Shown one piece after another: positions 41,215 to 54,800 of a DNA stretch of 64,000 bases. The first letter of the stretch is position 1, and every line of letters begins with the position of its first letter. A program made the position numbers and the translations under genes. The notes under the pieces are model-generated. The model worked only from the letters and a program-made list of their open reading frames with translations. It was not told the DNA's origin and ran no database searches. Source of the DNA: Branchiostoma lanceolatum (taxonomy: Eukaryota > Chordata > Leptocardii > Amphioxiformes > Branchiostomatidae); the NCBI RefSeq assembly GCF_035083965.1, contig NC_089732.1, positions 5,001 through 69,000 of the forward strand, in the 5' to 3' direction.

Positions 41215-43375
41215 TAGAAGAATAGACATTCCAAACAGAAATTTATATTGCTGTAAATCGACAAAATGGTGATGAATTTACTACATGGCACACCGCAAGT
41301 TTGACACGGCAGTTTAAAACTAAATCGCTAGAGGTCGCTAGTGCGTAGTCTACTTTTGGCAGAAATCTTCAACACACGCAGTTTGTACATGAAATATGGT
41401 TTATTTGCCATTTTACGGAATAACATGACCTTGAAAATAGTTGTAAAACTTAACAGGAATGTAAACTAAACTCCAGGATGTCTGTCAGTGTGTTGTGGGC
41501 TACATTTGCGAGATAATGACATTACACAGGCAGGGGGGAGGGGGGGCTGTCCGCGCGCAAGGTCACTGACATTTTTGTCTGAAGCATTGTGGGAGAATTT
41601 GGGCGCTAAATATTATATTTTATCAAAAAGCGATACGTGAACCTTCAGATTGCCAATATAGAACTCGCACGGAAAGTTGTGAAACTTAGAAAATGGACAA
41701 TCCTGTAATATTGTCCTTACATCAACGGCGTTGTCGTGTCGTGACAACAGCTGGTGGGAGGGGGGCTTCGTTCGCCAGCTTGTTCTTGCAGTTTGAAACT
41801 AAATCGCTGGAGGCCGCTAGTGTGTGGTCCACTTTTGGCGGGAATCTTCAACACACACAGTCTATACATGAAATACGGGTTATCTGCTATTTTACGGAAC
41901 AAACTGACCTCCAAAATAGTTGTGAAACTTAACAGGAAAGTAAATTAAACTCCAGGGTATCTGTTGTTGTGTGTTATGGGCTATTTGTGTGACTATGAAG
42001 ACGTAAATAGATTTTTGTGGGGAGGGGGGGCGTTCGAGCAAGGTCAACGACCTCTAGTGTGTTTGTTCCAGGTCTGATGCTGAACTTTGGTAATAAATCG
42101 CTAGAGGCCGCTGATATGACGTCACCAGTTCAACATACGCAGTTATCCTCTATAATATGTGTTATCTTTAATTTCAGGGGATTGCCAGTCACCCACAACG
42201 GCTGGAAAAGTTATAAGGAAAGGCAAAAAACATTCTGAGGTGCCTTTCTAACCAAGCCGTGGGCTACATTTACAAGTTAATGGCATATATTACACCGGCA
42301 GGGGGAGGGGGGCTGTTCGCGGCAAGGTCGATGACGTTGCACCTAAAGCATTGTGGGAGAATTTGGGCGCTAAAAATTATATTTTTTCAAAAGCAATACG
42401 TTGACCTTCAGATTGCCAGTAAAGAACTTGCACGGAAAGTTGTGAAACTTAGAAAATGGACAATCCTCTGATATTCTCTTTACATCAACGGCGTTGCCGT
42501 GACAACAGGTAGGGAGGGGGGCTTCGTTCGCCAGCTTGTTCTTGCAGTTTGCAACTATATCGCTGGAGGCCGCTAGTGTGTGGTCTACTTTTGGCGGGAA
42601 TCTTCAACACACGCAGTCTGTACATGAAATATGGGTTATCTGTCATTTTACGGAATAACCTGACCTCCAAAATAGTTGTGAAACTTAACAGGAAAGTAAA
42701 TTAAACTCCAGAGGCTGTTGTTGTGTGTTATGGGCTATTTGTGTGACTATGAAGACATAAATAGATTTTTGTGGGGAGGGGGGCGGTTCGAGCAAGGTCA
42801 ACGACCTCTAGTGCGTTTGTTCCAGGTCTGATGCTGAACTTTGGTAATAAGTCGCTAGAGGCCGCTGATATGACGTCACCAGTTCAACATACGCAGTTAT
42901 CCTCTATAATATGTGTTATCTTTAATTTCAGGGGATTGCCAGTCACCCTCAGCGGCTGGAAAAATTATAAGGAAAGGGAAAAATATTCTGAGGTGCCTGT
43001 CTAACCAAGCCGTGGGCTACATTTACAAGTTAGTGGCATATATTACACAGGCAGGGGGAGGGGGGCTGTTCGCGGCAAGGTCGATGACGTTGCGCCTGAA
43101 GCATTGTTGGAGAATTTGGGCGCTAAAATTATATTTTTTCAAAAGCGATACGTTGACCTTCAGATTGTCAGTAAAGAACTCGCACGGAAAGTTGTGAAAC
43201 TTGTAAAATGGGCAATCCTCTGATATTCTCTTTACATCAACGGCGTTGCCGTGACAACAGGTGGGGAGGGGGGCTTCGTTCGCCAGCTTGTTCTTGCAGT
43301 TTGCAACTAAATCGCTGGAGGCCGCTAGTGAGTGGTCTACTTTTGGCGGGAATCTTCAACACACGCTAGCATCAT
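41215..43375. repeat. Higher-order satellite: about 250-bp monomers in 755-760-bp units
   Basis: The landmark AATGGACAATCCT recurs at about 41691, 42456 and (as AATGGGCAATCCT) 43207, so the long period is 755-765 bp. Each long unit contains three related monomers that share a G-rich run, a TTCG...AAGGTCAACGACC-like segment, AAATCGCTGGAGGCCGCTA, a TTCAACACACGCAGT-like segment and GTTGTGAAACTTA-like ends. The first unit lacks the middle monomer. Diverged monomers also lie at 3.5-3.9 kb. Confidence 0.85.
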
Positions 43376-45553
43376 TCCAAACTCACTCATTTATACCATA
43401 ATTTTGCCAGAAATTCGCGGTGGTAACATGTGCGGGGTGGCCATCTAGTCATGAGCTTGCTGACAAGTAAGTATCTTCCACGCGTTGCGACGTTAGACCC
43501 TGCGTTTTGCTTGTGCGTCGTTTGAGGTCGCTGCTAGACCGTGACTTGGCTTGGCCTAACACCATGCAGTACTGACCTCCTGCGGTTCACATTAAAAATG
43601 CATGTGATGTAAACTCCAGTTTCAAAGCTTTCTGTTCAATACATTCAGGTGTGCATCAATACACTCTACTCTGCATCAAGCCTTCATTATATATCTGTTA
43701 ACAAATTCTTGGTATGGTAAGAAGGAAAGGTTCACCACAGAGTGAGCTAGCTGTAAAAGTCAAATCAGTTTTGAACAGCAACTTTTCCTGTAGAAAGCAA
43801 AATCTTAAAACCATCTTGAACATCTATCTGGATGCTGAAATATACTACAGAAGAAGAAATTAATGATTCACTTTGATTTCAAACCTGTCTTAGTACAGGA
43901 ACAGATAAAGATATTCGAGTATGATGACCGTGTCAGTCCCTACACCTGAGTGAGGAGGGTTGACACGGTGGCCTTCGCGTGGATTTGTTTAGGGTGGATG
44001 ACAGGTTGCGAATCTGAGACCCACGCACTTTGGGGCTGGGCACCCATCTTCTCCAGTGCCACCAATTCAAGGGAGACGTGCTGGTTCTGGTTGGGATGCT
44101 TGCATGAGGGTGTACTATTCAAACTCATCTCGAAATGCAGACCAGGTATATAAGTCCTTTCATCATCATCATATCGAGCGGCTTGCCCGGACTAGGGCTG
44201 CTCTCTCCCTCCAGGCATCCTTTAGAAAGCTGGAAAACCAGCGACAGCCTAAATGAAAATTTCCCCAAAGACATTGTTGTCAGACAGAGTTGTGTCTTGA
44301 GAATCTCTAATTTAAGTCGATGATCCAGCTTAATTCTGCGGAACTTGAGGCCTCTTTGGTTCTGGTGGTTCTGGTGTATCCACGTTGCCCGTGACATGGT
44401 TATATTGTCAACAAATCATCTTAAGTTCTCAATAAAACCATTACTACTCAGGTCCTTTAATTCAGGTGACCATTACTGTAAAAGGTGGACAAATAAACCT
44501 AAACAATAAGAAAGGACAAATTTGATCAAACTTAAGATTTCAGCTATTCTACGAAAATATGGAAATGGCTCCTTCCAATACTATTTAGGTGTTATACTTA
44601 GAACAGGCTATAGCTTCCACATAGCATGACGAAAACACTGCAAAGGAGGGGCATGAACATGCAATAAACATGAATGAGTATCAGATCTAACACTGGTAAA
44701 ACTCTACTCCTCAATACCCTCTACCACAAGCTTATGTAGTTGACCCTCGCATTGCCCCAATACTAATGTATGGTGCAGCAATATGAGGCTTGAACAGTGC
44801 ATCTCTGCTTGAGACACTTCCCCTTAGTTCTGTAAGTCTATGAAGAAGGAATGCCGGTGACCTTGCCACTAGAGCAGAGCTCGAGAAACTCCTGTAATGA
44901 AAGACTAGGTATATGTCTGCTACTCCAAATTACTTAGTGCTGCATACCTAAACGTAACATCAGGTACAGGTACTGGTACAGAGGTTTAGGTACAGGTCTG
45001 GACCTAGTACCTCAGTACCTGAACAATTTTGAAAAATTAACATGTGTTTTTCTGAACTTCTTCAATTATGGCAGAAACATGAATAAACTTGTCAGTATCT
45101 TTATTCAAAGAACATAACTAGGTTTCCTATCGCCAAACTCCCTTGGCCTTTAAGCTTGCTATCAAAACTCCCAACCTGCCTGAATGATCTGTTGCATATT
45201 AGTAACGCTGTTCCAAGGTGTCACTTTGGTCACGTTTGGTGTTGCATGAGGCCATGAGGTTAGGAGATCAGTCACAAAATAAGCACATACTTGGTGTAAA
45301 TTTATATCGGTACAGTACCGGTACTTCATGATTCGGTATTTTGGACCTGTACCTAATCAAGTTTTAAGGTACAGTACCGATACTCAGTACCGGTACTCAG
45401 CACTACTCCAACTGCATTGAGGAAGACGGACACATGGTGCAAGATTGTGCACTGTACGATAATGAAAGAAAAACATTTATACTCAGTTCAGTTTATCTGG
45501 ATTCGCTAATTTAAAATTTCTTTTCATATATACACTGTACATATATGTATATA
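43376..45553. other. Intergenic region with dispersed-repeat-like sequence
   Basis: No gene is recognised. 43935-44400 looks like old repeat (TCATCATCATCATATCGAGC and neighbours), but I cannot define its ends. 44960-45010 and 45305-45400 are rich in GGTACAGTACCGGTACT-type palindromes, with the two patches about 350 bp apart. Confidence 0.45.
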
Positions 45554-46927
45554 CAGTATATAGAATGCCTGCCCAAGGCGACCACCCGGCGGACCGAGCG
45601 AAAACGGTCGCGATGGACAGGTGGTCGCCATGAAGAGGATTCCACTCACATGTTTCCAGGTCGAGGTTTTCAAATACAGTATGTAAATGGATGGAAAATT
45701 ATGTGAATTGAGACAGCATGACTGGTGGGGACCAGGTTCAATTCTCATTGACAGAAAGATCCTACAAAAATTACATTTTCCCCGCTACATCGTGTACAAA
45801 TTTTCGTCATAATTTTGACTACAAAACAATGGTTGCCTCGATGATCTCGCAGCGCCCTCCCGCATTCACACCTTACATAAATAGTACACACACACACGCA
45901 CATCATCGAAGTTTTAAGGCCTATAAGACAAATCCCTAGAAAACACCTGCTGGTCCCAGCCTTTTTTGGGGGGCCGACCGCTGGATAAAAGGGTCAAAAA
46001 GTTTTCGATCTGACAACTAAAGATGAAAACGGAACAGTGTGATTTTCAAGGTGAATATTTCGTCGCGCCGCGCCACCAAGCTCTGTGCGACCGCATCGAA
46101 AGGTAAGTCTGAGTGCAGCAGAACGCACAGCGTCCAATAAAGGTTTGTGAGATTCATGGAAATAAAAAGAAAATAAGAATATTGATTTTCATCAATAACT
46201 ACAGCATTCGTAAATGTTCATACACAAAAGCATCGTGTTTTAGAAAGGTCAGCGGTACGCCAAATCCGGGCCGCGCCAACTTGGTCCAAGATGGCGTCGG
46301 GACCAGTGAACAACATTTCTCGCCCGATGTTTTTCCCGCCGCGAAGTCATTTTTCGGCGGAATTTAGTAAGACACAGACACATTTTTGTTAAAAATACAA
46401 GAAATAGATAGTTATTTCTGTGAAATCTGACTTTTTGACGCCATGCACTACGTATTCGTTTTGAAAATTTAGTTTAAACCGAACTGAGTTTGCGGTAAAC
46501 TTAGTATAAGATTACGATAGGCACAACAACATCACAAACATTTGTCTTTACAATGTTTATAGGGATAGGGGGAACGTTTTATTAAAACACTTAATGGAGG
46601 AATCGATGCTATAACATTGCTATGCCATATAAATTTGTCCATATTTTTGTCCTTCAAAGTCTTGAAAACATTTCCTTGAAATCCGACAGCAAAATGATCC
46701 GATGTCACCACACGCTTGAAAATTTGGCGGCCGCCATGGGCAGGGATCCGGATTGTGCTCTGTGCGGTTCCAATTCGTGGCGGTCACGGTCGCGTTGGAC
46801 AGATGGTCGCCTTGTGCAGGCAGCTTAATGCTTGTGCCTATGGGGAAAATTTTCGGGACCGAGAAAAAGCGGTCGCCATGGCCAGGTGGTCGCGTTGAAA
46901 AGGTGGTCGCCTAGGCAGGTTTGACTG
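45554..46927. mobile_element. Candidate TIR DNA transposon, non-autonomous, 1.37 kb
   Basis: The left end CAGTATATAGAATGCCTGCC then CAAGGCGACCACC mirrors the right end, which on the other strand reads CAGTCAAACCTGCCTAGGCG then ACCACC. TA dinucleotides flank both ends, as in Tc1/mariner/pogo-type insertions. Internal GGTCGC...GGACAGGTGGTCGCC repeats occur near both ends. No transposase frame is present. The superfamily is not certain. Confidence 0.6.
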
Positions 46928-47288
46928 TACATCTGATTAGTCTGTATAACCCAAACTCCAGCTGTCCGGGGCTGTAATGGCCCTCCCCGCGGGCTGACCG
47001 GTTACGGGCGGCTGCTGTGAGCGCGATTAAATCAGGATATACATGTGCGATAAATTGTGCCAATGAATGCGTCTTGTATGATAGATCTACTTGTAGAATT
47101 GTTTCCCACTCCTGCTTTAAAATGTGAGAAGAGACCAGGTGTAGAATGACGGATTGTAGTGGTAACCATAGAAGCCATTGGCGGATAATATCTTTCAATT
47201 GTTGTCAAGTTGAACATGCAATAAACATGCATCATCTGATAGAATAGACTATAACAAAAATCAGACTCCGGTGAAAGTGCCATCTGCT

Positions 47289-47306
47289 AGCAGCGCCCCC
47301 TAGCCG
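47289..47306. promoter_or_regulatory. Candidate CTCF-like site
   Basis: CAGCGCCCCCTAGCCGG resembles the reverse-strand vertebrate CTCF core (GCGCCCCCT). It lies at the edge of the CpG island. Assignment is by motif similarity only. Confidence 0.3.
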
Positions 47307-47490
47307 GCAGTCTGAGCACTGCACGCAGCAGGGTGCCTGCGCAGGACGGTCCGTTTCAGGCCGGTTCTGCGCATCCCGCTGGGCCACAAGCCACAAACTT
47401 TTTGTCCGGATTGCGGCTGGAGTATCTGGTCTGGCCGGGCGGAATTCGGCCCGTTTTTCCTCAGAGTTCCGCGCCACAGGCCCGGACGGC

Positions 47491-47569
47491 ATGGCTGGAT
47501 CCTTCGGCACTCCCTCGGCCTTCCTGGTAGCGGTGCTGGCGGCGGTTTGGGCGTCGGGGACAGCGCAAG
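47491..47569 (+). CDS. First coding exon of a secreted or membrane protein; rest lies beyond the window
   Basis: The ATG at 47491 opens 26 codons ending at a strong donor CAAG|GTAAGC. The peptide MAGSFGTPSAFLVAVLAAV followed by WASGTAQ has a short polar start, a hydrophobic core and small residues suitable for signal peptidase near ASG-TAQ. The donor is phase 1, the usual phase after signal-peptide exons of extracellular and receptor proteins. No second exon could be recognised in the following 16 kb, so the intron is long or the next exons are too short to see. The family is unknown. Confidence 0.6.
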
Positions 47570-49344
47570 GTAAGCCCGAGTCCCTCAGTCTGTGGTGCGG
47601 CCCGAAGTTAGTGCGGCGCCGCGGTGCCAACTGTTGCATGCGGGGTGCGGATCGCCTCCTCCCGAGGCTCCCGCCCTCCCCGCGCGGCGGTGTGGGGTTC
47701 TGGGGCGGGGGGAGAGGGTGTGGGTCCTCCCGGGGACAGATCGGGCCCGCCAGGCCGTCTGCACGGCCCCGATCCCGGCAGTTTGCCCCCCGGACCCCCG
47801 GCAGTGCGGGACGGCGCGCCCGCCTGACTCCCCCCGGCCCCCTGAGGAAATCACAACTTTGCTCCCCCGAACGGCAGGAATATCTTAGACACGGTTGAGC
47901 TTAGCCAGAAACTTCCGCACATCGCCGGGAGGACCAGACCCAATCTCGTCAGCTTCTTCTGTCAATCAAACTCAGCCCTTCTGACGTCCGCTGGAGTCAC
48001 GATCTGCTTATAATATTTCAGGCACGTGAATCTCATGTCTGCCACATTCCGATATTTGCTACCTTAAAGCATGTAGCAAACAGACACGAAATGTCGCCGA
48101 GTGATTGTAGCTGAGTGATTGCCGTAAGTTGTTACTGTTTGGCTACAGAAATGGCTACAATCCTGGCGGCGCCTGTTGTTTGGAAAGGGGCGGGACGGAA
48201 GTGACAAGAAAACAGCAATCATAATTTATGTGTTGGTTTCCCAAACATGGCGGGTTTGCACGTACACGTTTGCTCTGTCAGGCCCAGCCGGGAAGAACTC
48301 CTGCAACATCGCGACAATTTCTCCACTGGGACAGTTGAAGAAAGTAGGAATAGACCCCGCACCCTTCCCATAACGTGTGTGCCCCCCCCCCCCCTGCAGT
48401 GCTCTTATGATAAACAACAATATGACACAGAACGTGTGTACAACAGTTTTGCCCATCTCCCTATGTGTGAGCCCCTGTCTGAAGGTTGAGGTAAATACTG
48501 AGTGTAAAATTCAGGTAAACAGCAAAATTCAGGGTAAACATTGAACAGGGCTTAGTGCCATGTGAGCTCAGCATGTTCAGCTGGGCAGGCGCAGGTCTGC
48601 AAACTAGCAGGTAAAAAATCAGGGTCCCCCCTCGAATCGGGGGGGGGGCAGTAGTGCTGAACAGTACGACAGTTTGCGTCCTGATTTGTTGAAAAGTTGG
48701 GGTAAGTTTGATACAGAGAGGGTGGGTTGTTTGTGGCCCAGTGTTGGGTAAGTTTGCGTAAATTTCATACAGATCTCTAGTCAGTTGTTTGTGGCCGAGT
48801 GTAGAGTAGGTTCCCAGTCACCGATAGCTGCCGTGTGTATAGCCTTTCCCCGCGGCTCACATGCGATATGTTGTATACGTTACGGCCAGAGCCTTTGAAT
48901 TGGACGTGGAGAATGGGCTGTTTGCTTTGCCCTTTGTTGGTGTGTCGGGTTGGAGAGGCTGGTTTCGCTAACAGCCAGCGCTCTTTCACGCCAAGGGCTT
49001 TCCTACGCAAATCTGAAAGTGTAACCTCTGGGAAAGTCCTCTCGGAGGTGAAAGGTGACGGTTCGGTTCGGAAACGGCCTGTGGTGTTGGTTCGTGCGCT
49101 GAGAGTCCTTCTGACGCGCACAGCACACCCAAAATGCACACACTTCTGGGCTGTTTACGGTAGCCCCAGCACGGTACAGTAGAACTCTGGTCAACAGTAA
49201 ACGATACACTAAAGCTAACAGCAGGCCGCGGCCGGGCGAGAGTCAGCGTTCTCGGGTAGAGCCGGGACGTTTGCACGGCCGCGTAGCATCAGGCACACAA
49301 ACCCACGCCTCTGTTCCCGTCGTAACAAAACCTGCTCCTAATGG

Positions 49345-49945
49345 GACGCGGCTAACACTAGAAACATTGTACAACAGCAGCCTATCTAAGTGTGTGTGCT
49401 AACGCTAGAAACACGCTACAGCATCAGCCTATCTAAGTGTGTGTGCTAACGCTAGAAACACGCTACAGCATCGGCCTATCTAAGTGTGTGTGCTAACACT
49501 AGAAACATTGTACAACAGCAGCCTATCTAAGTGTGTGTGCTAACGCTAGAAACACGCTACAGCATCAGCCTATCTAAGTGTGTGTGCTAACGCTAGAAAC
49601 ATTGTACAACAGCAGCCTATCTAAGTGTGTGTGCTAACGCTAGAAACACGCTACAGCATCAGCCTATCTAAGTGTGTGTGCTAACGCTAGAAACACGCTA
49701 CAGCATCAGCCTATCTAAGTGTGTGTGCTAACGCTAGAAACACGCTACAGCATCAGCCTATCTAAGTGTGTGTGCTAACGCTAGAAACACGCTACAGCAT
49801 CAGCCTATCTAAGTGTGTGTGCTAACGCTAGAAACATTGTACAACAGCAGCCTATCTAAGTGTGTGTGCTAACGCTAGAAACACGCTACAGCATCAGCCT
49901 ATCTAAGTGTGTGTGCTAACGCTAGAAACACGCTACAGCATCAGC
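49345..49945. repeat. 47-bp minisatellite, about 13 copies of two types
   Basis: Units around AGCCTATCTAAGTGTGTGTG and CTAACGCTAGAAACACG. Two alternating versions occur: ACACGCTACAGCATCAGC and ATTGTACAACAGCAGC. Confidence 0.95.
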
Positions 49946-50754
49946 GTTGGTTGTGATCGTGCATGTCCATGTGCTGACAGTTTGCGTCCATGGCTGGCCA
50001 GGCTTACTGCAGCGTGTTTGTGTGGATCTGAGCATTAGATAGAAGTAATCTGGCTGGGAGAAGTGAGATAGGAACATTCCTGCTGTGTGTTAGACTTCAG
50101 AACAGCCCAGGGGGAATGGTTGTGGCAGGGGAAGGTACCTATAGTTGAGGTTGACCTGCAGAACCATCAGGATGTTTGTGTAAAGGTCAGCGCAGTCGGC
50201 CCATTGTTCCGCGGGCGGTGCTTTGTGTGGAGAAAACTGTTTTGGAAACTCGGAGAAAGTCACGCAGACGTGTCAGGTGCGACGTGGGCAGACATTTCAA
50301 GTGCGAAGTGGACAGGCTTTTGGTTTGTTGGAGCTTTGATAGACATGAAGATTTACATTTATGTTGTTTTCCTTTTTGTAGGCTGATTTGTTATGATTTG
50401 TAAGGGCTCCCTTTGAAATCAGTTACTCAGTTAACTGAAGGGAATACCCTTAAGTTAAGATTAATAGATTAAAAAATTAAAATAAAACATCAACAAGGAA
50501 CAGACTTTTGTTGGCTGGAGAGTTTAAAAAACAGTTCCCAAAGTCTAGGAAGAATTGCAGATATCAGAACTGTTCACCTCTGCTTTCCTCTGTTTTCTTA
50601 GATCACTGTATCATACAGCAGATGTGACCTTGCTCTTGACCTTCGCTGACATGGCTTCTGATTGACAGTCCTGGGGTCTCCCTTCCCCTGCACCATTACT
50701 GAACAACCCCACCAAGTCTTAACCTTCCCCTGTACCATTACTGAACAGGCCCAA

Positions 50755-51815
50755 AATCCAGTCCCTAACCCCAGGGTCACCCAGCCCCTAACCCCAGGGT
50801 TACCCAGCCCCTTACCCCAGGGTTACCCAGCCCCTAACCCCAGGGTTACCCAGCCCCTAACCCCAGGGTTACCCAGCCCCTAACCCCAGGGTTACCCAGC
50901 CCCTAACCCCAGGGTCACCCAGCCCCTAACTCCAGGGTCACCAGCCCCTAACCCCAGGCTCACCCAGCCCCTAACCCCAGGGTTACCCAGCCCCTAACCC
51001 CAGGGTTACCCAGCCCCTAACCCCAGGGTTACCCAGCCCCTAACCCCAGGGTTACCCAGCCCCTAACCCCAGGGTTACCCAGCCCCTAACTCCAGGGTCA
51101 CCAGCCCCTAACCCCAGGCTCACCCAGCCCCTAACCCCAGGGTTACCCAGCCCCTAACTCCAGGGTCACCAGTCCCTAACCCCAGGCTCACCCAGCCCCT
51201 AACCCCAGGGTCACCCAGCCCCTAACCCCAGGGTCACCCAGCCCTTTACCCCCAGGGTCACCCAGCCCCTAACCCCAGGGTCACCCAGTCCCTAACCCCA
51301 GGGTCACCCAGCCCCTAACCCCAGGGTCACCCAGCCCCTTACCCCCAGGGTCACCCAGCCTCTAACCCCAGGGTCACCCAGCCCCTAACCCCAGGGTCAC
51401 CCAGCCCCTAACCCCAGGGTCACCCAGCCCCTAATCCCAGGGTTACCCAGCCCCTAACCCCAGGGTCACCCGGCCCCTAACTCCAGGGTTACCCAGCCCC
51501 TAACCCCAGGGTCACCCAGCCCCTAACTCCAGGGTCACCCAGCCCGTCGTAACCCCAGGGTCACCTGGCCCCTAACCCCAGGCTCACCCAGCCCCTAACC
51601 CCAGGGTTACCCAGCCCCTAACCCCAGGGTCACCCAGCCCCTAACTCCAGGGTCACCCAGCCCGTCGTAACCCCAGGGTCACCTGGCCCCTAACCCCAGG
51701 GTCACCCAGCCCCTAACCCCAGGGTTACCCAGCCCCTAACCCCAGGGTCACCCAGCCCCTAACCCCAGGGTCACCCAGCCCCTAACCCCAGGGTCACCCA
51801 GCTCCTAACCCCAGA
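50755..51815. repeat. 23-bp minisatellite, about 45 copies, telomere-like
   Basis: Unit CCAGCCCCTAACCCCAGGGT(T/C)AC. It contains both CCCTAA and, in the T-type, GGGTTA; TAACCC and GGGTTA flank CA and form a small hairpin. T-type units dominate the left third and C-type the right two thirds. Confidence 0.95.
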
Positions 51816-54800
51816 ATTGTGTCCAGACTGGCAGGAAGGACAGGCACAATATGGAACCCAACCCGCCCAAACCTGGTCCAGTGTGGGTATGTGTAATTAA
51901 TGGATGTTCCCTATGAGTGTGGGTATGGATGATTGTGTCCCCCCCTGGCAGTGTGGGTATGTGTAATTAATGGATGTTCCCTATGAGTGAGGGTATGTAT
52001 GATTGTGTCCCCCTCTGGCAGTGTGGGTATGTATGATTGTGTCCCCCCTGCGGGACTCGAGCCTGTTTGCATGACAGGGTGTGCAGGGTGATTATATCTT
52101 TTGTTGTGCAGAAGACAGAATAGCGCTGCACGACCCCTAAAGCCGCCACAATTACAGGCCGCGGCCGGGCTAGGGGCTCTGAGCCGACGGGCAGGTCAGC
52201 AGGGCCGTCCCTTTCCTCACTCCCCGGTGCTGTCTGTCTGTATGGTTCAGGAGAGTCCTGTACACCTTCTCTGTCCAGACTCGTTGCTGTCTGGCAAAGC
52301 ATCTGTTGGCACAATGGTCATGAAACAACTTCCAACAGGAAGGTCAGGGAGTCGCTTTGAGTCTGTAAAAGAGAAAAAGTTTACAGACCTACCAACATCC
52401 GACTAGAGTTTGACAAGACTAACAGATACAGAGGCAATAGCTATCCTCACAACGCACAAGTGTCCTCCTGTGTTCCTGCCCTCTATACACCCTCCCCGGT
52501 CTGTCCCCTATTGTTTTATTGTTGGACACCCCTAGTATTGTATGGACGGTCCCCTAGTGTTATAGTAAAACTGTTGGACACCCCTAGTATTGTATGGAAC
52601 GGTCCCCTTGTGTTGTAGTAAAACTGTTGGACACCCCTGGTGTTGTAGGAAGTGCTGTGCTGTCAGTGGCTCCCTCTGTGCCATTGTTCCTGCCAACCAT
52701 ATCTGATGACACCCCAGTAGGACAGATCGGATTACACCCTTGTATAGGACAGAAGGAAAGCCGATGTATCGGGTAAAGGGGGGAGGTTGTCGTGTCAGGG
52801 GGAAAGGGGTGAGGGGAGGGGAGGTTTTAGGTGCTGCTGCATCATCATGTAAACAGCATATTCACAGAGTTTACCTTTTTGGTTTTCTGTACGACTTGGG
52901 ACAGCCTGAATAAGGCCAATTTTGACAAAAGAAAACCTTAGTATGAGTATGTATATACCTCCCCCCAGTCAGACTGCAGCCCACACAGACAGCTGATGTT
53001 TGCTGGCCCAAATATTTGCTGTGTCCACAAACCTGTCAACTCTGCCCGGCTACCTCCAACAGGGCCGTGTTGTCCTGGTAACGTTTGTTGTTGCCCCGGT
53101 AACGTTTGTCTTGTTCCTCAGTTTGGTGTGAGGATTGGAACAGTGCAGGACGATCGGTTGTTAGTGTTGAGATTCGTAAATGTAACTAACTTCAGGTAAC
53201 AGGCCCATGTTTGACAATCCCAGCGAACTGATGTGTTTTGTATTGTCACTGCAATGCTATGTAGGTATGTGTGTTGTAAATTTTTGTTAAGTAGGGATGG
53301 GTGTTGTTGTAGTTTGGAATGACAGTGTAGAAAAGGTTATTTGCTCTGTGAATCAGACTTCCTGGTTTCCTGCACGATGTTTGTCAGTGATGAGGAAATC
53401 TAGTCTGCTTGGAGAAGAACTCAGCTGTACAAAAGCCTGCCAACAGTTGTATTTTAACTGGTGCAAAGGTTTGACAAATATGACATCTTGTGTTCTATTA
53501 CAATATGAAGCAGGGTTTGACCAATTTTGAACAGAAGGAAAAAATCAAAAATCCCCAAATTTCAACTGTTTATTTAGCACCAGTATGTGTCAGATTTGGG
53601 TGAGTTCATAACTTTTTTGTCTTGTGTTGGAAAACGTAGTTAACCCTACTTCAGGTTAATCAGAATGAATCATTGTTAATAATAAGTCATTAAAGTTGTA
53701 ATGTCCTCTCTCTTCTATTGTAGTAGACACAGCTAGGTGACACTTCTCCACCCCCTGCTTAGAAGGGTGACAAAAACCACAGCAAAACTGTGAAAATCCT
53801 CCACAGGAAACTCATTGTTGTTCTGTCAGATTTCACACCTAACAGTCAAACTAACCTGGAATGGTCCATTGTTCCTGGGTGGGGGGGGGGAGCTGCAGAC
53901 AAGTTTTGTTGTCTTGTCCAGCTGTGATGAGGAGTTTTTGTGTGATGGCCGACATCAGAACTGTTCCTCTCCTCGCTTTGTCATCCCCCCCTCTCTCAAA
54001 TCTGGATGGTCCCCTCCTCCACCCAGGTGTGTCAAGTCTGGATGGTCCCTTGCTTATTTTTGCAGTAAGCTAATGTCACCAGTGGGGACCTACCGCATGG
54101 TGGGGCAACTGTGTGGGAAAGATCTGACCTGGTCGCACAAAGCACATAGTTCTCTGCTGCAGACCCAAACACACATTTAGCCATCATCCTCTGCTACAGG
54201 CCTGCGGGTTCTGTGTGGAAGGATATGTAGCTGCTGTCTGCGCTCTCTATGAGTCCTAACTTGGCTGGTGGCCTGGCTCTGAGGGTGTCTATAGGCAGCA
54301 TTTTTTACGATGTTTGCGTTGGTTGGGGTTTGCTTGCATCCTAACTTGGCTGATTTCCAGGCTATATGTTATAAGGGAGCTACTTGTCTGTCCTGAGATG
54401 AGAGCTGCTGAGAAGCCGTTGTTGTTTCCTGCGACCTTGCTGGATGTTCCTGCGACCTTGCTGTTGGTGCCATAAGCCGGGCTTTGGGCAGATCCTGCTG
54501 CAGACAGGCGACGTGCTCGTCTGAGTTCGTCTGAGGAACGGAAGTCTGGATCTAACTGCCAAGGTCACAGGTCAAACATGGTGGATCTACAACCCAAGGT
54601 CAAACAGTTCTCAGACTGAGTGGCAGGTTGCTATGATATCAGTGGTAGACAGCAGAAAGGGTGGTGCATGTTGTTTTTATATGTTGATTGTTTGTCACTC
54701 AGAATATGTTGTTGTAGTTTGTAGAAGGGGAGGGGGTAATGATACCAAGCCATGTCTGTCTGGCGGCCGCGCCCAGAGTCAAGGGAAGTGAACCTGGTCA

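Larger units (their letters stand above)
47280..47900 (+). promoter_or_regulatory. CpG-rich promoter/first-exon region
   Basis: A GC- and CpG-dense island against an AT-rich background, surrounding the signal-peptide exon at 47491 and running into the first intron. It includes a run of GCGCCACAGGCCCGGACGGC just before the ATG. No TATA box is seen. Confidence 0.55.

Noticed and set aside
53815-54180. 121-codon frame considered as a second exon of the signal-peptide gene
   Set aside because: No acceptor with the required phase, and low-complexity composition with no recognisable domain.
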